Assembly: GCA_020845705.1 (NCBI GenBank)
Contig: JADLFH010000030.1
Coordinates: forward strand, 62,001-126,000
Length of the DNA stretch: 64,000 bases
Origin: Microthrixaceae bacterium
GTDB lineage: Bacteria; Actinomycetota; Acidimicrobiia; Acidimicrobiales; Microtrichaceae
Direction of reading: 5' to 3'
Shown: positions 25,164-32,231 of the stretch, piece after piece
How the letters are laid out: each line of letters begins with the position of its first letter
How positions within the stretch are numbered: the stretch's first letter is position 1
The notes under the pieces: model-generated
Told to the model about the DNA's origin: nothing
The model's database searches: none
The model's input: only the letters and a program-made list of their open reading frames with translations
Program-made: the position numbers and the translations under genes

Positions 25164-26707
25164 GATGCGGTGCCCTCCTCGGCGGGGATCTGCAACGCCA
25201 TGTGCTCGGCGGTCACCTCGTCGAGGAACACTTCGCCCTCGCTGGGCTCTGAGGCTTCGACCACTGGCAGCTCCAGCACGAACCACGATCCGCTCGCCCC
25301 GTCGGAGCGGCCCTCGACCCACACCGAGCCGCCCTGGAGCCTGGCGTGTTCGGCCGCCAGGGCCAGACCCAGGCCGACACCCAGGTCGCGGCCACGGCTA
25401 CCGCCCTGTCCGCCGCGGTTGAAGCGGTCGAAGATCTTCTCCCGTTCCGCCTCGACCACTCCCGGTCCCGCGTCCTCCACGATGATGCGCACCGTTCGCT
25501 CGCCGGGCTCGTCGCCGTCGTCGTGGGCCGTGGTCGCGTGCTCGACCAGCACCCGGGTGGCGCCATCGGCGTACTTGGCGGCGTTGTCCAGGAAGTTCGC
25601 GAGCACCCGTACCAGGCGGCGCTTGTCACAGAGGATGATGAGACCCTCCAGCTCGGGGTCGGCCTCGACCGGTATCGGCGTGGGCGACAGGGTGTGGACC
25701 GCCATCCGGACCGTTTCGACGATCGCCACGTCGTCTATCTCGAGTCGAACCGCGCCTGCGTCGAAGCGGGAGATCTCCAACAGGTCCTCGACGAGCTGTG
25801 TGAACCGCTCGAGATCCGATCCCAACAGGTCGAGGGCGAGCTGTGCGCGCTCGGGCAGGTCATCGCGTGCGTTGCGCAGTACCTCGACCGAGGCGTTGAA
25901 GGTGGTGAGCGGTGAGCGCAGCTCGTGGCTGACATCGGAGGCGAAACGGGCGTCACGGTCGATGCGCGCCTGCATCTCCGACACCATTCCGTTGAACGAC
26001 GCGACGATCGGGGCCAGGTCGGGGTCATCAGCCCACTCCGAGTACGCGAGGCGGGCGTCGAGGCGTCCCTCGGCGATGTCGGTGGCGACCTCGCTGATGT
26101 CGGCCAGCGGACGCAGGACACGTTTGGAGGCATACCAGCCGAGCGCCGCACCGATGCCGGTGGTGATGGCCACCGCGGCGAAGAGCGGGATCGTGAGGTT
26201 GGAGAGGCTGCGGTCGATGTCGGCGAGCTGGTTCACCTCGAAGTAGCCGCCGTCCTGTCCGCTGATCGGCACACCGACGGCCAGGAGGACTTCGCCCCTT
26301 TGCTCGTAGCGCATGACCGACGAGCGGCGCTCCCGAAGGACCCTTCGGGTCAACGCCTTCGGCAGTGAGGTGGCGCCGAGGCGGGTGTCGACGCTGAAGG
26401 GCAGGTATTCGCCGCTGTCGGTGTCCCACACCAGGACCGAGGGCTTGCCCGCGGTCGCGAGGGAACCGAACAGCGTCTGCGCGTCGACTTCGGGTCGACC
26501 GATCTTGTCGGCCACCAGCCCGGCGTTGACCGATACCCGTTCGGCCACCACCTGCTCGCGTTGGTCGAGGAGGTTGCGGCGGATCAGCACCGCCGTGGTT
26601 CCGACCAGCAGGAGCGACACCAACAACGCGCCCATTCCGAAGGTCATCGTGATCCGTGCGCGGAGCCCGGCGCCGGCGAAGGGGCGGAAGCGGGATTGGC
26701 CGGCCAC
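25160..26707 (-). CDS. mtrB: Sensor histidine kinase, MtrB-like
   Basis: The 515-residue kinase has two transmembrane helices (about residues 22-45 and 172-196) flanking an extracellular sensor loop. A HAMP domain follows (ASKRVLRPLADISEVATDIAEGRLDARL), then the dimerisation box FASDVSHELRSPLTTF with the phospho-histidine. The ATP lid has NFLDNAAKYA, EDAGPGV, and GVGLGLALAAEH. MtrB phosphorylates MtrA and links cell-wall growth and division to the envelope. Order mtrA-mtrB-lpqB is conserved in actinobacteria and supports the name. It starts three bases after mtrA. Confidence 0.87.
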   Translation of the reverse strand: MAGQSRFRPFAGAGLRARITMTFGMGALLVSLLLVGTTAVLIRRNLLDQREQVVAERVSVNAGLVADKIGRPEVDAQTLFGSLATAGKPSVLVWDTDSGEYLPFSVDTRLGATSLPKALTRRVLRERRSSVMRYEQRGEVLLAVGVPISGQDGGYFEVNQLADIDRSLSNLTIPLFAAVAITTGIGAALGWYASKRVLRPLADISEVATDIAEGRLDARLAYSEWADDPDLAPIVASFNGMVSEMQARIDRDARFASDVSHELRSPLTTFNASVEVLRNARDDLPERAQLALDLLGSDLERFTQLVEDLLEISRFDAGAVRLEIDDVAIVETVRMAVHTLSPTPIPVEADPELEGLIILCDKRRLVRVLANFLDNAAKYADGATRVLVEHATTAHDDGDEPGERTVRIIVEDAGPGVVEAEREKIFDRFNRGGQGGSRGRDLGVGLGLALAAEHARLQGGSVWVEGRSDGASGSWFVLELPVVEASEPSEGEVFLDEVTAEHMALQIPAEEGTAS

Positions 26708-26710
26708 GGG

Positions 26711-27391
26711 CTATTGCTGGAGCTTGTAGCCGAGACCTCGGACGGTGACCACGTGGCGAGGGTTCGCGGGATCCTGTTCGACCTTGGTGCGGAGCCGGCG
26801 TATGTGTACGTCGACCAGCCGACCGTCGCCGAAGTAGCCGTGACCCCAGACCCGTTCGAGGAGCGCCTCTCGCGAGAACACCCGTCCCGGGCTGGAGGCG
26901 AGCTCGATGAGGAGCCGGAACTCCGTCTTGGTGAGATGCAGGTCGGTGCCGCTCATCGTGACCACCCCTTCCTGGGGGATGATCTCGAGGTCGCCGAAGG
27001 TCATCCGAGGGGTGCCCGGCTCAACGGAGCGGGTTCGGCGGAGGAGCGCACGGATCCGGGCGGAGAGCTCCTTGGGGGCGAAGGGCTTGGTGAGGTAGTC
27101 GTCCGCGCCCGCTTCGAGACCCGCCACCACGTCATGGGTGTCGGCGCGGGCCGTGACCATGATGATGGGCACGTCGGACTGGCGGCGGATCTGTCGGCAG
27201 ACCTCGAAGCCGTCGATCCCGGGCAACATGATGTCTATCAGGACGACATCGGCGGGTGTGCGGCTCCAGGCGGCTATGGCGGACTCGCCGTCGGTTGCCT
27301 CTTCGACGGTCCAGCCTTCATCCTCGAGGGCCAGCTTGACCGCGGTGCGGATGCGTTCGTCGTCTTCGACGGAGAGGATGCGCGTGCCCAC
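26711..27391 (-). CDS. mtrA: Response regulator, MtrA-like (OmpR family)
   Basis: The 226-residue regulator has a receiver domain with VEDDERIR acidic pocket, phospho-acceptor aspartate in VLIDIMLPGIDG, VTARAD and the KPF lysine. A winged-helix OmpR DNA-binding domain follows from about residue 125 (LTKTEFRLLIELASSPGRVFSREALLERVWG, GLGYKL). High similarity to MtrA, which controls cell-wall and replication genes in actinobacteria, plus the downstream mtrB and lipoprotein genes, supports the name. It starts at a GTG 29 bases after the inositol phosphatase gene. Confidence 0.88.
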   Translation of the reverse strand: MGTRILSVEDDERIRTAVKLALEDEGWTVEEATDGESAIAAWSRTPADVVLIDIMLPGIDGFEVCRQIRRQSDVPIIMVTARADTHDVVAGLEAGADDYLTKPFAPKELSARIRALLRRTRSVEPGTPRMTFGDLEIIPQEGVVTMSGTDLHLTKTEFRLLIELASSPGRVFSREALLERVWGHGYFGDGRLVDVHIRRLRTKVEQDPANPRHVVTVRGLGYKLQQ

Positions 27392-27420
27392 ATGTGCAGT
27401 CTTTCACACCGGCAGGTCCC

Positions 27421-28224
27421 TCAGAGTCCGCAGCGGCGCAGCAGATCGACCAGTGCCGGCCACAGGTCGGGATGCGCCGCGACCACCCGTCCACCCGCTC
27501 GGGGCGGTCCCCCGTCGAGCTCTTCCACCCGGGCGCCGGACTCCTGCGCGATCAGCGTGCCCGCGGCCAGATCCCACTCGGCGAGTCCCAGCTCGTAGTA
27601 GGCGTCCACTCGACCGACGGCCACCGAGCACAGGTCGACCGATGCGGCGCCCATGCGTCGCGTGTCGCGGATCTGTGGGAGCACCTGTCTGAACACCCCG
27701 GCCTGGTGGGCACGTCGCTCGGCGTCGTAGCCGAAGCCGGTCGCCACGAGAGCCTCTTGGAGCGGCGGAGGCGGCTCCAGAGCGAGTGGCGTTCCATTGC
27801 GCTTCGCTCCGCGGCCTCTCGCCGCGACGAACTCGTCGCCGTGGCGGGGATCGACGACGGCGCCGGCCAGGAGGGTCCCTTCGATCGTGCGGACCCCCAC
27901 GGATGTGGCCCAACCCGGGAAGTCGTACACGTAGTTCGTGGTGCCGTCGATGGGGTCGATGACCCACACCACTGGCGCGTCGAGCCCGTTTCCGGAGCCC
28001 TCCTCTGCCACGATGCCGTCGTTGGGGCGGGCAGCGAGGATGTGGGCGACCACTACTTCCTCGACGGCGCGATCCGCGTTGGTCACCAGATCGGTTGCGG
28101 TCGACTTCGTCGAGACCTCCAGGGGTCGTGAGCGAAGTTCTGCGGCGAGCGACGCGCCGAGGCGTGCCGCCGACAGCGCGAGCTCTGCCAGCTCTGCGCA
28201 TTCATGGGGTGAGGGGTCGGGCAT
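27421..28224 (-). CDS. Inositol monophosphatase-family phosphatase
   Basis: The 267-residue magnesium-dependent phosphatase has the metal-binding motifs EEGSG, DPIDGTTNYVYDFPGWATS and AEWDLAAG, which together define the IMPase/SuhB/HisN family. Substrates may be inositol-1-phosphate, histidinol phosphate or related sugars, and these cannot be separated by motif alone. In an organism with a PimB-like enzyme, inositol phosphate for phosphatidylinositol is plausible. It is the first gene of the minus-strand run with mtrAB, and its ATG follows a TATCGT element after six bases. Confidence 0.87.
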   Translation of the reverse strand: MPDPSPHECAELAELALSAARLGASLAAELRSRPLEVSTKSTATDLVTNADRAVEEVVVAHILAARPNDGIVAEEGSGNGLDAPVVWVIDPIDGTTNYVYDFPGWATSVGVRTIEGTLLAGAVVDPRHGDEFVAARGRGAKRNGTPLALEPPPPLQEALVATGFGYDAERRAHQAGVFRQVLPQIRDTRRMGAASVDLCSVAVGRVDAYYELGLAEWDLAAGTLIAQESGARVEELDGGPPRAGGRVVAAHPDLWPALVDLLRRCGL

Positions 28225-28230
28225 GGCTGG

Positions 28231-28236
28231 ACGATA
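28231..28236 (-). promoter_or_regulatory. -10 element TATCGT of the phosphatase gene, leaderless
   Basis: On the minus strand TATCGT ends six bases before the ATG at 28224. It sits in a 30-base divergent spacer. Confidence 0.5.
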
Positions 28237-28240
28237 TCGG

Positions 28241-28246
28241 TAGCCT
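28241..28246 (+). promoter_or_regulatory. -10 element TAGCCT of the deacetylase gene, leaderless
   Basis: TAGCCT ends eight bases before the GTG at 28255. The opposite -10 element lies only four bases away on the other strand, so the two promoters must overlap. Confidence 0.5.
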
Positions 28247-28254
28247 CCGCGGCA

Positions 28255-29007
28255 GTGGCTCCCCCGTCCCGAACCCCCCCATCGTCACCGCCGGCGCCGG
28301 TCCCCGTGCGCGCACTGGCGATCTACGCGCACCCCGACGATTCCGAGGTCGCCAGCGCGGGCACCCTCGCCGCCTGGGCGCGTGCCGGTTGCGAGGTGAC
28401 GGTGATCTCGGCTGCTCGCGGGGAGAAGGGCGCCGGTGGATCCGGGCGGATGCTGGCGAAGCGCCGTGCGAGCGAGGCCCGTGCCGCAGCGGAGCTCATT
28501 GGTGTGGCGAGGTGGGAGTGCCTGGGCCTGGACGACGGCGAGGTCGAAAACACCCGTGAGCTGCGCTCACAGCTCGTGGAGGTGATCAGACGGTTTGCTC
28601 CCGAGGTCGTGGTCAGCTCCGACCCGACCGCCGTGTTCTTCGGATCGAGCTATGTCAACCACCGTGACCATCGCGAGATCGGCTGGGCGGTTCTGGACGC
28701 GGTCAGCCCCGCAGCGGGGAGCAGCTCGTACTTTCCGGAGGCAGGCCCACCGCATCGGGTGGGGGAGTTGTGGCTGTCGGGAACGCTGGAACCGAACCAC
28801 TGGTTCGACATTGCGGCGACAATCGACGTGAAGGTGGCGGCCCTCGCGTGCCACGGCAGCCAACTCATCGACGTGATCGACGGGATCAGCGAGGTGAGCG
28901 GCGCCGATTCGCTGGTTGCCGAGGTGGTGCGATCGAGGGCGGCGGCCGACGGGGTGGCGGGCGGAATGGCCCTTGCGGAGAGCTACCGGCGCCTGATGCC
29001 GGCGTGA
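28255..29007 (+). CDS. PIG-L/LmbE-family deacetylase
   Basis: The 250-residue enzyme is a zinc-dependent N-acetyl deacetylase of the PIG-L family: AIYAHPDDSEVASAGTL carries the AHPDDxE metal motif and NHRDHREIGWAV the downstream histidines. Actinobacterial members include MshB (mycothiol synthesis) and Mca (mycothiol S-conjugate amidase). The sequence shows neither clear identity, so the substrate stays open. The first 17 residues are Pro/Ser-rich and may be dispensable. No signal peptide is seen. Confidence 0.82.
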   Translation: MAPPSRTPPSSPPAPVPVRALAIYAHPDDSEVASAGTLAAWARAGCEVTVISAARGEKGAGGSGRMLAKRRASEARAAAELIGVARWECLGLDDGEVENTRELRSQLVEVIRRFAPEVVVSSDPTAVFFGSSYVNHRDHREIGWAVLDAVSPAAGSSSYFPEAGPPHRVGELWLSGTLEPNHWFDIAATIDVKVAALACHGSQLIDVIDGISEVSGADSLVAEVVRSRAAADGVAGGMALAESYRRLMPA

Positions 29008-29085
29008 GCCGGACAGTTGGGGTCGGCATGAGCCGCACCGATGGTGTCAGGAGGTGGCGATCGCCGACGGCGCGGCCGTCGCCAT

Positions 29086-29134
29086 GAACTTGCGTACGTT
29101 TCCGTCCTCACCGGCCGGATCCGTACGCAAGTTC
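29086..29134. terminator. Strong 13-bp hairpin downstream of the deacetylase gene
   Basis: The arms 29086-29098 (gaacttgcgtacg) and 29122-29134 are exact complements around a 23-nt loop. A shorter 7-bp stem (29065-29081, gacggc/gccgtc) precedes it. It lies 79 bases after the stop of the deacetylase gene and faces the convergent small membrane-protein gene. It may act as a terminator, and part of it recurs at 59 kb. Confidence 0.5.
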
Positions 29135-29138
29135 GGTG
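29117..29138 (+). repeat. Dispersed 22-nt motif, copy 1
   Basis: This 22-base segment (ggatccgtacgcaa, then gttcggtg) recurs at 59399-59420 with one mismatch. Both copies lie between genes. Here its central part forms the right arm of the hairpin. Confidence 0.6.
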
Positions 29139-29195
29139 TGGGGGCCCGTTCACCTGCTGCCTCATGGTGGGGCTCATGGTCGGGACTCGAAGCGA

Positions 29196-29486
29196 CTAGG
29201 GAGTTGGTCCGTTGCGAACAGACCGCCACTCGCCGAACGCTCGGAGCGTCAAGGTGGCCACGACAGCGACGCCGAGGGCACCGGCGAGGGATCCCAGCCA
29301 GAGGAACAACCCACGGCTGGTGCTGCATCCCCCTGCGGTGCCGCATTGGATGGTGGCGAAGGCATAACCGATGGTCGCTCCGGCGGCGCCGCCGATGAAC
29401 ACCGCGACGAACGCGAGTACCCGGACCGCGACCGACGGCAGTGCCGAATCGGGTCCCGGCGGAGATGGAGACCCGTCGGTGCTCAC
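29196..29486 (-). CDS. Small membrane protein, unknown
   Basis: This 96-residue protein has hydrophobic segments near residues 20-40 and 57-80 and two cysteines (QCGTAGGCS) in the loop between them. The GTG at 29486 follows TACCAT by seven bases, which decides the start; longer upstream extensions are antisense to the neighbouring HTH gene. No family is recognised. Confidence 0.55.
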   Translation of the reverse strand: MSTDGSPSPPGPDSALPSVAVRVLAFVAVFIGGAAGATIGYAFATIQCGTAGGCSTSRGLFLWLGSLAGALGVAVVATLTLRAFGEWRSVRNGPTP

Positions 29487-29493
29487 TTCGGCG

Positions 29494-29499
29494 ATGGTA
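29494..29499 (-). promoter_or_regulatory. -10 element TACCAT, leaderless start
   Basis: On the minus strand TACCAT ends seven bases before the GTG of the small membrane-protein gene at 29486. Confidence 0.45.
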
Positions 29500-29630
29500 G
29501 CCAGGTCGTCGCGCGAAGAGTTCTCAAGGACCTGGCCCGGCCGGCCGACACCGCTTGGAGGATCGGTGCATCCGCATTCGATCGACAACAGGCCATCGGT
29601 CGGAACCGGGACCCTCGAGAGGGAGAACTC

Positions 29631-30428
29631 ATGTCGAGCACAGCCATCCAACGGCATGACTGGGAGGGCGCCGGTGTCGTGCCCCCTCGCCGGCTGGGCG
29701 CCCTGTTGACCGAGGCGCGATCCGACAAGGGGCTGACCCTCGAGGAGATCGTGGAACGCTCGGATGGACGGTTGAGCATCATGACGCTGGCCTCTGTCGA
29801 GCGAGGCACGACGTATGTGACCGAGGAACAGCTCGAGTGGCTCACAGACCTCTACGACATCGAGACGACGTCCCTGGTGCCGTCGCGCTCGCAGCTGGTG
29901 ATCGACCTGGAGGACCGCCGCCTGGGCATCGAGGACGGACGATCGGTCCGCATCCACAAGCAGGACGGGTCGACCGAGGTACTCGCGCGCTACCTGGCGA
30001 TGGTGTACTCCATGCGCCACGTCGAGCCGGGCACACCCGTCACTCTGCGGGTGGACGACCTCGACGTCTTGGGTGAGGCGCTGAGCGTCAACCCGCGTGA
30101 CGTGGCCTCGCACCTGCATCGACTGATGGCCGACCCCGAGGATCTGATCTCAACCCGCCATGGGCAACTCGCCCGCAAAGTCCTGGTGCCGGCGGCGGGG
30201 ATCCTCGTCGCCCTCGTGGCCGCGGGCTCCCTGGTGCTGGTCGACCGGGGCGCGTCGAACACAGCGAGGCCACCCGCGGCGCCCATCTCCCAGCCGGCGA
30301 CGACCGCCGTGCCGAGCGCCGTCATGCTGAGCTCCCCGGTCAGCGGGCTGGTCAGCGTCGGCCAAGCGGTCATCCAGGAGCGCAACGCGGACGGCACGCC
30401 GGGTCCGGTTCAGGTGAGAGAAGGCTGA
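29631..30428 (+). CDS. HTH-domain protein with single membrane anchor
   Basis: The 265-residue protein has an N-terminal XRE-like helix-turn-helix (RLGALLTEARSDKGLTLEEIVERS ... LASVERG). A middle region of about 100 residues includes a second helix-rich module. One transmembrane helix (about residues 184-203, VLVPAAGILVALVAAGSLVLV) precedes a Pro/Ala/Thr-rich outer tail. The layout resembles RodZ-like or anti-sigma-like membrane regulators, but it matches no named family by eye. The ATG at 29631 has agggag upstream. Confidence 0.65.
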   Translation: MSSTAIQRHDWEGAGVVPPRRLGALLTEARSDKGLTLEEIVERSDGRLSIMTLASVERGTTYVTEEQLEWLTDLYDIETTSLVPSRSQLVIDLEDRRLGIEDGRSVRIHKQDGSTEVLARYLAMVYSMRHVEPGTPVTLRVDDLDVLGEALSVNPRDVASHLHRLMADPEDLISTRHGQLARKVLVPAAGILVALVAAGSLVLVDRGASNTARPPAAPISQPATTAVPSAVMLSSPVSGLVSVGQAVIQERNADGTPGPVQVREG

Positions 30429-30453
30429 GTACCCCGGATCTCCGATCAGGCGG

Positions 30454-30459
30454 TAGCGT
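30454..30459 (+). promoter_or_regulatory. -10 element TAGCGT, leaderless start
   Basis: TAGCGT ends seven bases before the ATG at 30467 of the cupredoxin gene, which favours that start over the GTG at 30458. Confidence 0.5.
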
Positions 30460-30466
30460 GCCGCAC

Positions 30467-30895
30467 ATGTTGCGCTGGACCATGGCGATCCTCCTGTCGC
30501 TGTTCGCACTGGGCGCCGCGGCCTGTGGCGGAGACGAGAGCGGCGGTAACTCCCCATCCACGAGTGTTGCGATCGCCTCGGATGAGTTCTCCGACGTGAC
30601 GGGCGAGTCGGAGGTGGACGTGTCGGTGGTCGACAACGAGTTCGTCGACCCCTACATCACGGTGTCGCCGGGCACGAAGGTCACCTGGATCCACGAGGGA
30701 CGCAATCCCCACAACATCCTGTCGTTGATCAAGAACACCTTCCGGGCGGATGTCGATGACTTCGGAGTTGGCGACACCTACACCTACGAGTTCGACAAGC
30801 CCGGCGACTACCCCTACTACTGCTCCGTGCACGGCACCGCGAAGTTGAACGGCCAAGCGGGCGTGGTGCGAGTGGCGGCAGCCTCGGGCAAGTAA
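30467..30895 (+). CDS. Cupredoxin-like lipoprotein
   Basis: The 142-residue lipoprotein has a signal peptide with lipobox GAAAC (C20) and one plastocyanin/azurin-type domain. The copper ligands H82 (NPHN), C119 and H122 (YYCSVHG) are present. The usual axial methionine after the second histidine is not visible; the segment reads GTAKLNGQAG, so glutamine or no axial ligand is possible. It would sit on the outer face of the membrane and carry electrons or bind copper. A beta-helix lipoprotein gene follows 30 bases downstream. Confidence 0.82.
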   Translation: MLRWTMAILLSLFALGAAACGGDESGGNSPSTSVAIASDEFSDVTGESEVDVSVVDNEFVDPYITVSPGTKVTWIHEGRNPHNILSLIKNTFRADVDDFGVGDTYTYEFDKPGDYPYYCSVHGTAKLNGQAGVVRVAAASGK

Positions 30896-30902
30896 CGTCG
30901 AT

Positions 30903-30917
30903 CCCCTGAACCAGGGG
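30903..30917. other. Small hairpin before the beta-helix gene
   Basis: cccctg and cagggg form a perfect 6-bp stem with a 3-nt loop, 8 bases before the ATG at 30926. It could influence translation or end part of the cupredoxin transcript. Confidence 0.3.
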
Positions 30918-30925
30918 GTGCAGAG

Positions 30926-32227
30926 ATGATGCAGAGAATCGGCGCGGTGCTGCTTGCCGTCGTGTTGGCGGTCGGCGCAGTCGCATGTGGCGACGACGAG
31001 ACCACATCGGGCAAGGGCGACGACCCAACCACCTCCGCATCCCGCACACTCCGGGTGCCGGAGGACCATGCCACGATCCAAGCGGCCGTCGATGCCTCCA
31101 GGCCCGGCGATCTGGTGCTGATCTCGGCCGGCGTCTACAACGAGAGCGTCACCGTTGAGACCGAGGACCTCACCATCCGTGGCCTCGACCGCAACAAGGT
31201 CATCATCGACGGCGAGTTCAACAACGAGAACGGCATCAAGGTCTTCTCCAACAACGTCGCGGTCGAGAACCTGACGGTTCGCAACAACACCGGCAACGGA
31301 GTCTTCTTCACCGGTGACTACGGCAAGGGCTTCATCCTCGAGGGATACCGCGTCAGCTACGTCACCGCCTACAACAACGGCTCATACGGGACCTACGCGT
31401 TCAACGCCCGCCGCGGTCAGTTCGACCACTCCTACGGCTCGGGTCACCCCGACTCGGCGTTCTACGTTGGTCAGTGCCAGGACTGCGACGCGCTGCTGGT
31501 CGATCTGGTCGGGGAGACCAACATGTTGGGCTACTCGGGGACCAACTCCACCGGGGTCACGATCGTCAACAGCCTGTTCCAGAAGAACCGTGCCGGCATC
31601 GTGCCCAACTCGAGTTGGGGCGAGAAGCTCGCGCCGAACTCGGGAACGGTCGTCGTGGGCAACCGGGTCTTCGACAACAACAACCCTCTGGCTCCCGACA
31701 ACAAGGCCTTCTCCATCGCCTGGGGCAACGGCATCGTGTTGGGTGGCGTCTCCAACAACGTCGTCGAGCGAAACCTGGTGCGGGGCAACATCAACGCGGG
31801 CCTGGTGATCACCGACTACCCGCCTTCGACCAACCCCGAGACGAAGAAGGAGGAGACCTTCAAGCCGGAGGGCAACCAGGTGCGCGACAACGTGTTCGCC
31901 GACAATGGTTTCGATCTCGCGTACCTGACGATCAACTACGCGTCACGGCCGTTCGGGAACTGCTTCGAGAACAACGATGTTTCGTCCAGCTTCCCCGAAG
32001 ACCTCGAGACGAAGATGGCATGCACCCCCGGCCTCGACACCGATCTCGGGGATCTCTCCGGTGTGCTGGCCAGGCTGAACCAGCCGCCGCCGGATGTCGA
32101 CTGGAAGAAGGTCGCAGCTCCGCCCGACCAACCGCAGATGCCCGATGCCGCCACGGCGCCCGCCAAGGGAGCGAAGGACGTCACCGGCACGATCGACACC
32201 TCGACGATCACCACGCCGACGGCCTGA
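30926..32227 (+). CDS. Right-handed beta-helix lipoprotein, NosD-like
   Basis: The 433-residue lipoprotein has the lipobox GAVAC (C21). A pectate-lyase/NosD-type parallel beta helix follows from residue 45. It starts with LRVPEDHATIQAAVDASRPGDLVLISAGVYNESVTV, and later coils repeat N-rich turns (NNVAVENLTVRNNTGNGVFF, GNRVFDNNNPLA, NNVVERNLVRGNINAG). A Pro/Ala/Thr tail follows. NosD proteins help load copper into nitrous oxide reductase; other helices bind polysaccharide. Beside a cupredoxin a copper or redox role is attractive but not shown. Two ATG codons in tandem start it. Confidence 0.78.
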   Translation: MMQRIGAVLLAVVLAVGAVACGDDETTSGKGDDPTTSASRTLRVPEDHATIQAAVDASRPGDLVLISAGVYNESVTVETEDLTIRGLDRNKVIIDGEFNNENGIKVFSNNVAVENLTVRNNTGNGVFFTGDYGKGFILEGYRVSYVTAYNNGSYGTYAFNARRGQFDHSYGSGHPDSAFYVGQCQDCDALLVDLVGETNMLGYSGTNSTGVTIVNSLFQKNRAGIVPNSSWGEKLAPNSGTVVVGNRVFDNNNPLAPDNKAFSIAWGNGIVLGGVSNNVVERNLVRGNINAGLVITDYPPSTNPETKKEETFKPEGNQVRDNVFADNGFDLAYLTINYASRPFGNCFENNDVSSSFPEDLETKMACTPGLDTDLGDLSGVLARLNQPPPDVDWKKVAAPPDQPQMPDAATAPAKGAKDVTGTIDTSTITTPTA

Positions 32228-32231
32228 ACAA

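Noticed and set aside
24366-26246. A 626-codon plus-strand frame opposite the lipoprotein and mtrB genes
   Set aside because: Its Ser/Arg-rich composition and lack of motifs, against clear kinase motifs on the other strand, mark it as a shadow.
32094-32231. Longer N-terminus of the carboxylesterase
   Set aside because: It would overlap the beta-helix gene, and the first 46 residues are Arg/Pro-rich and unlike the family.
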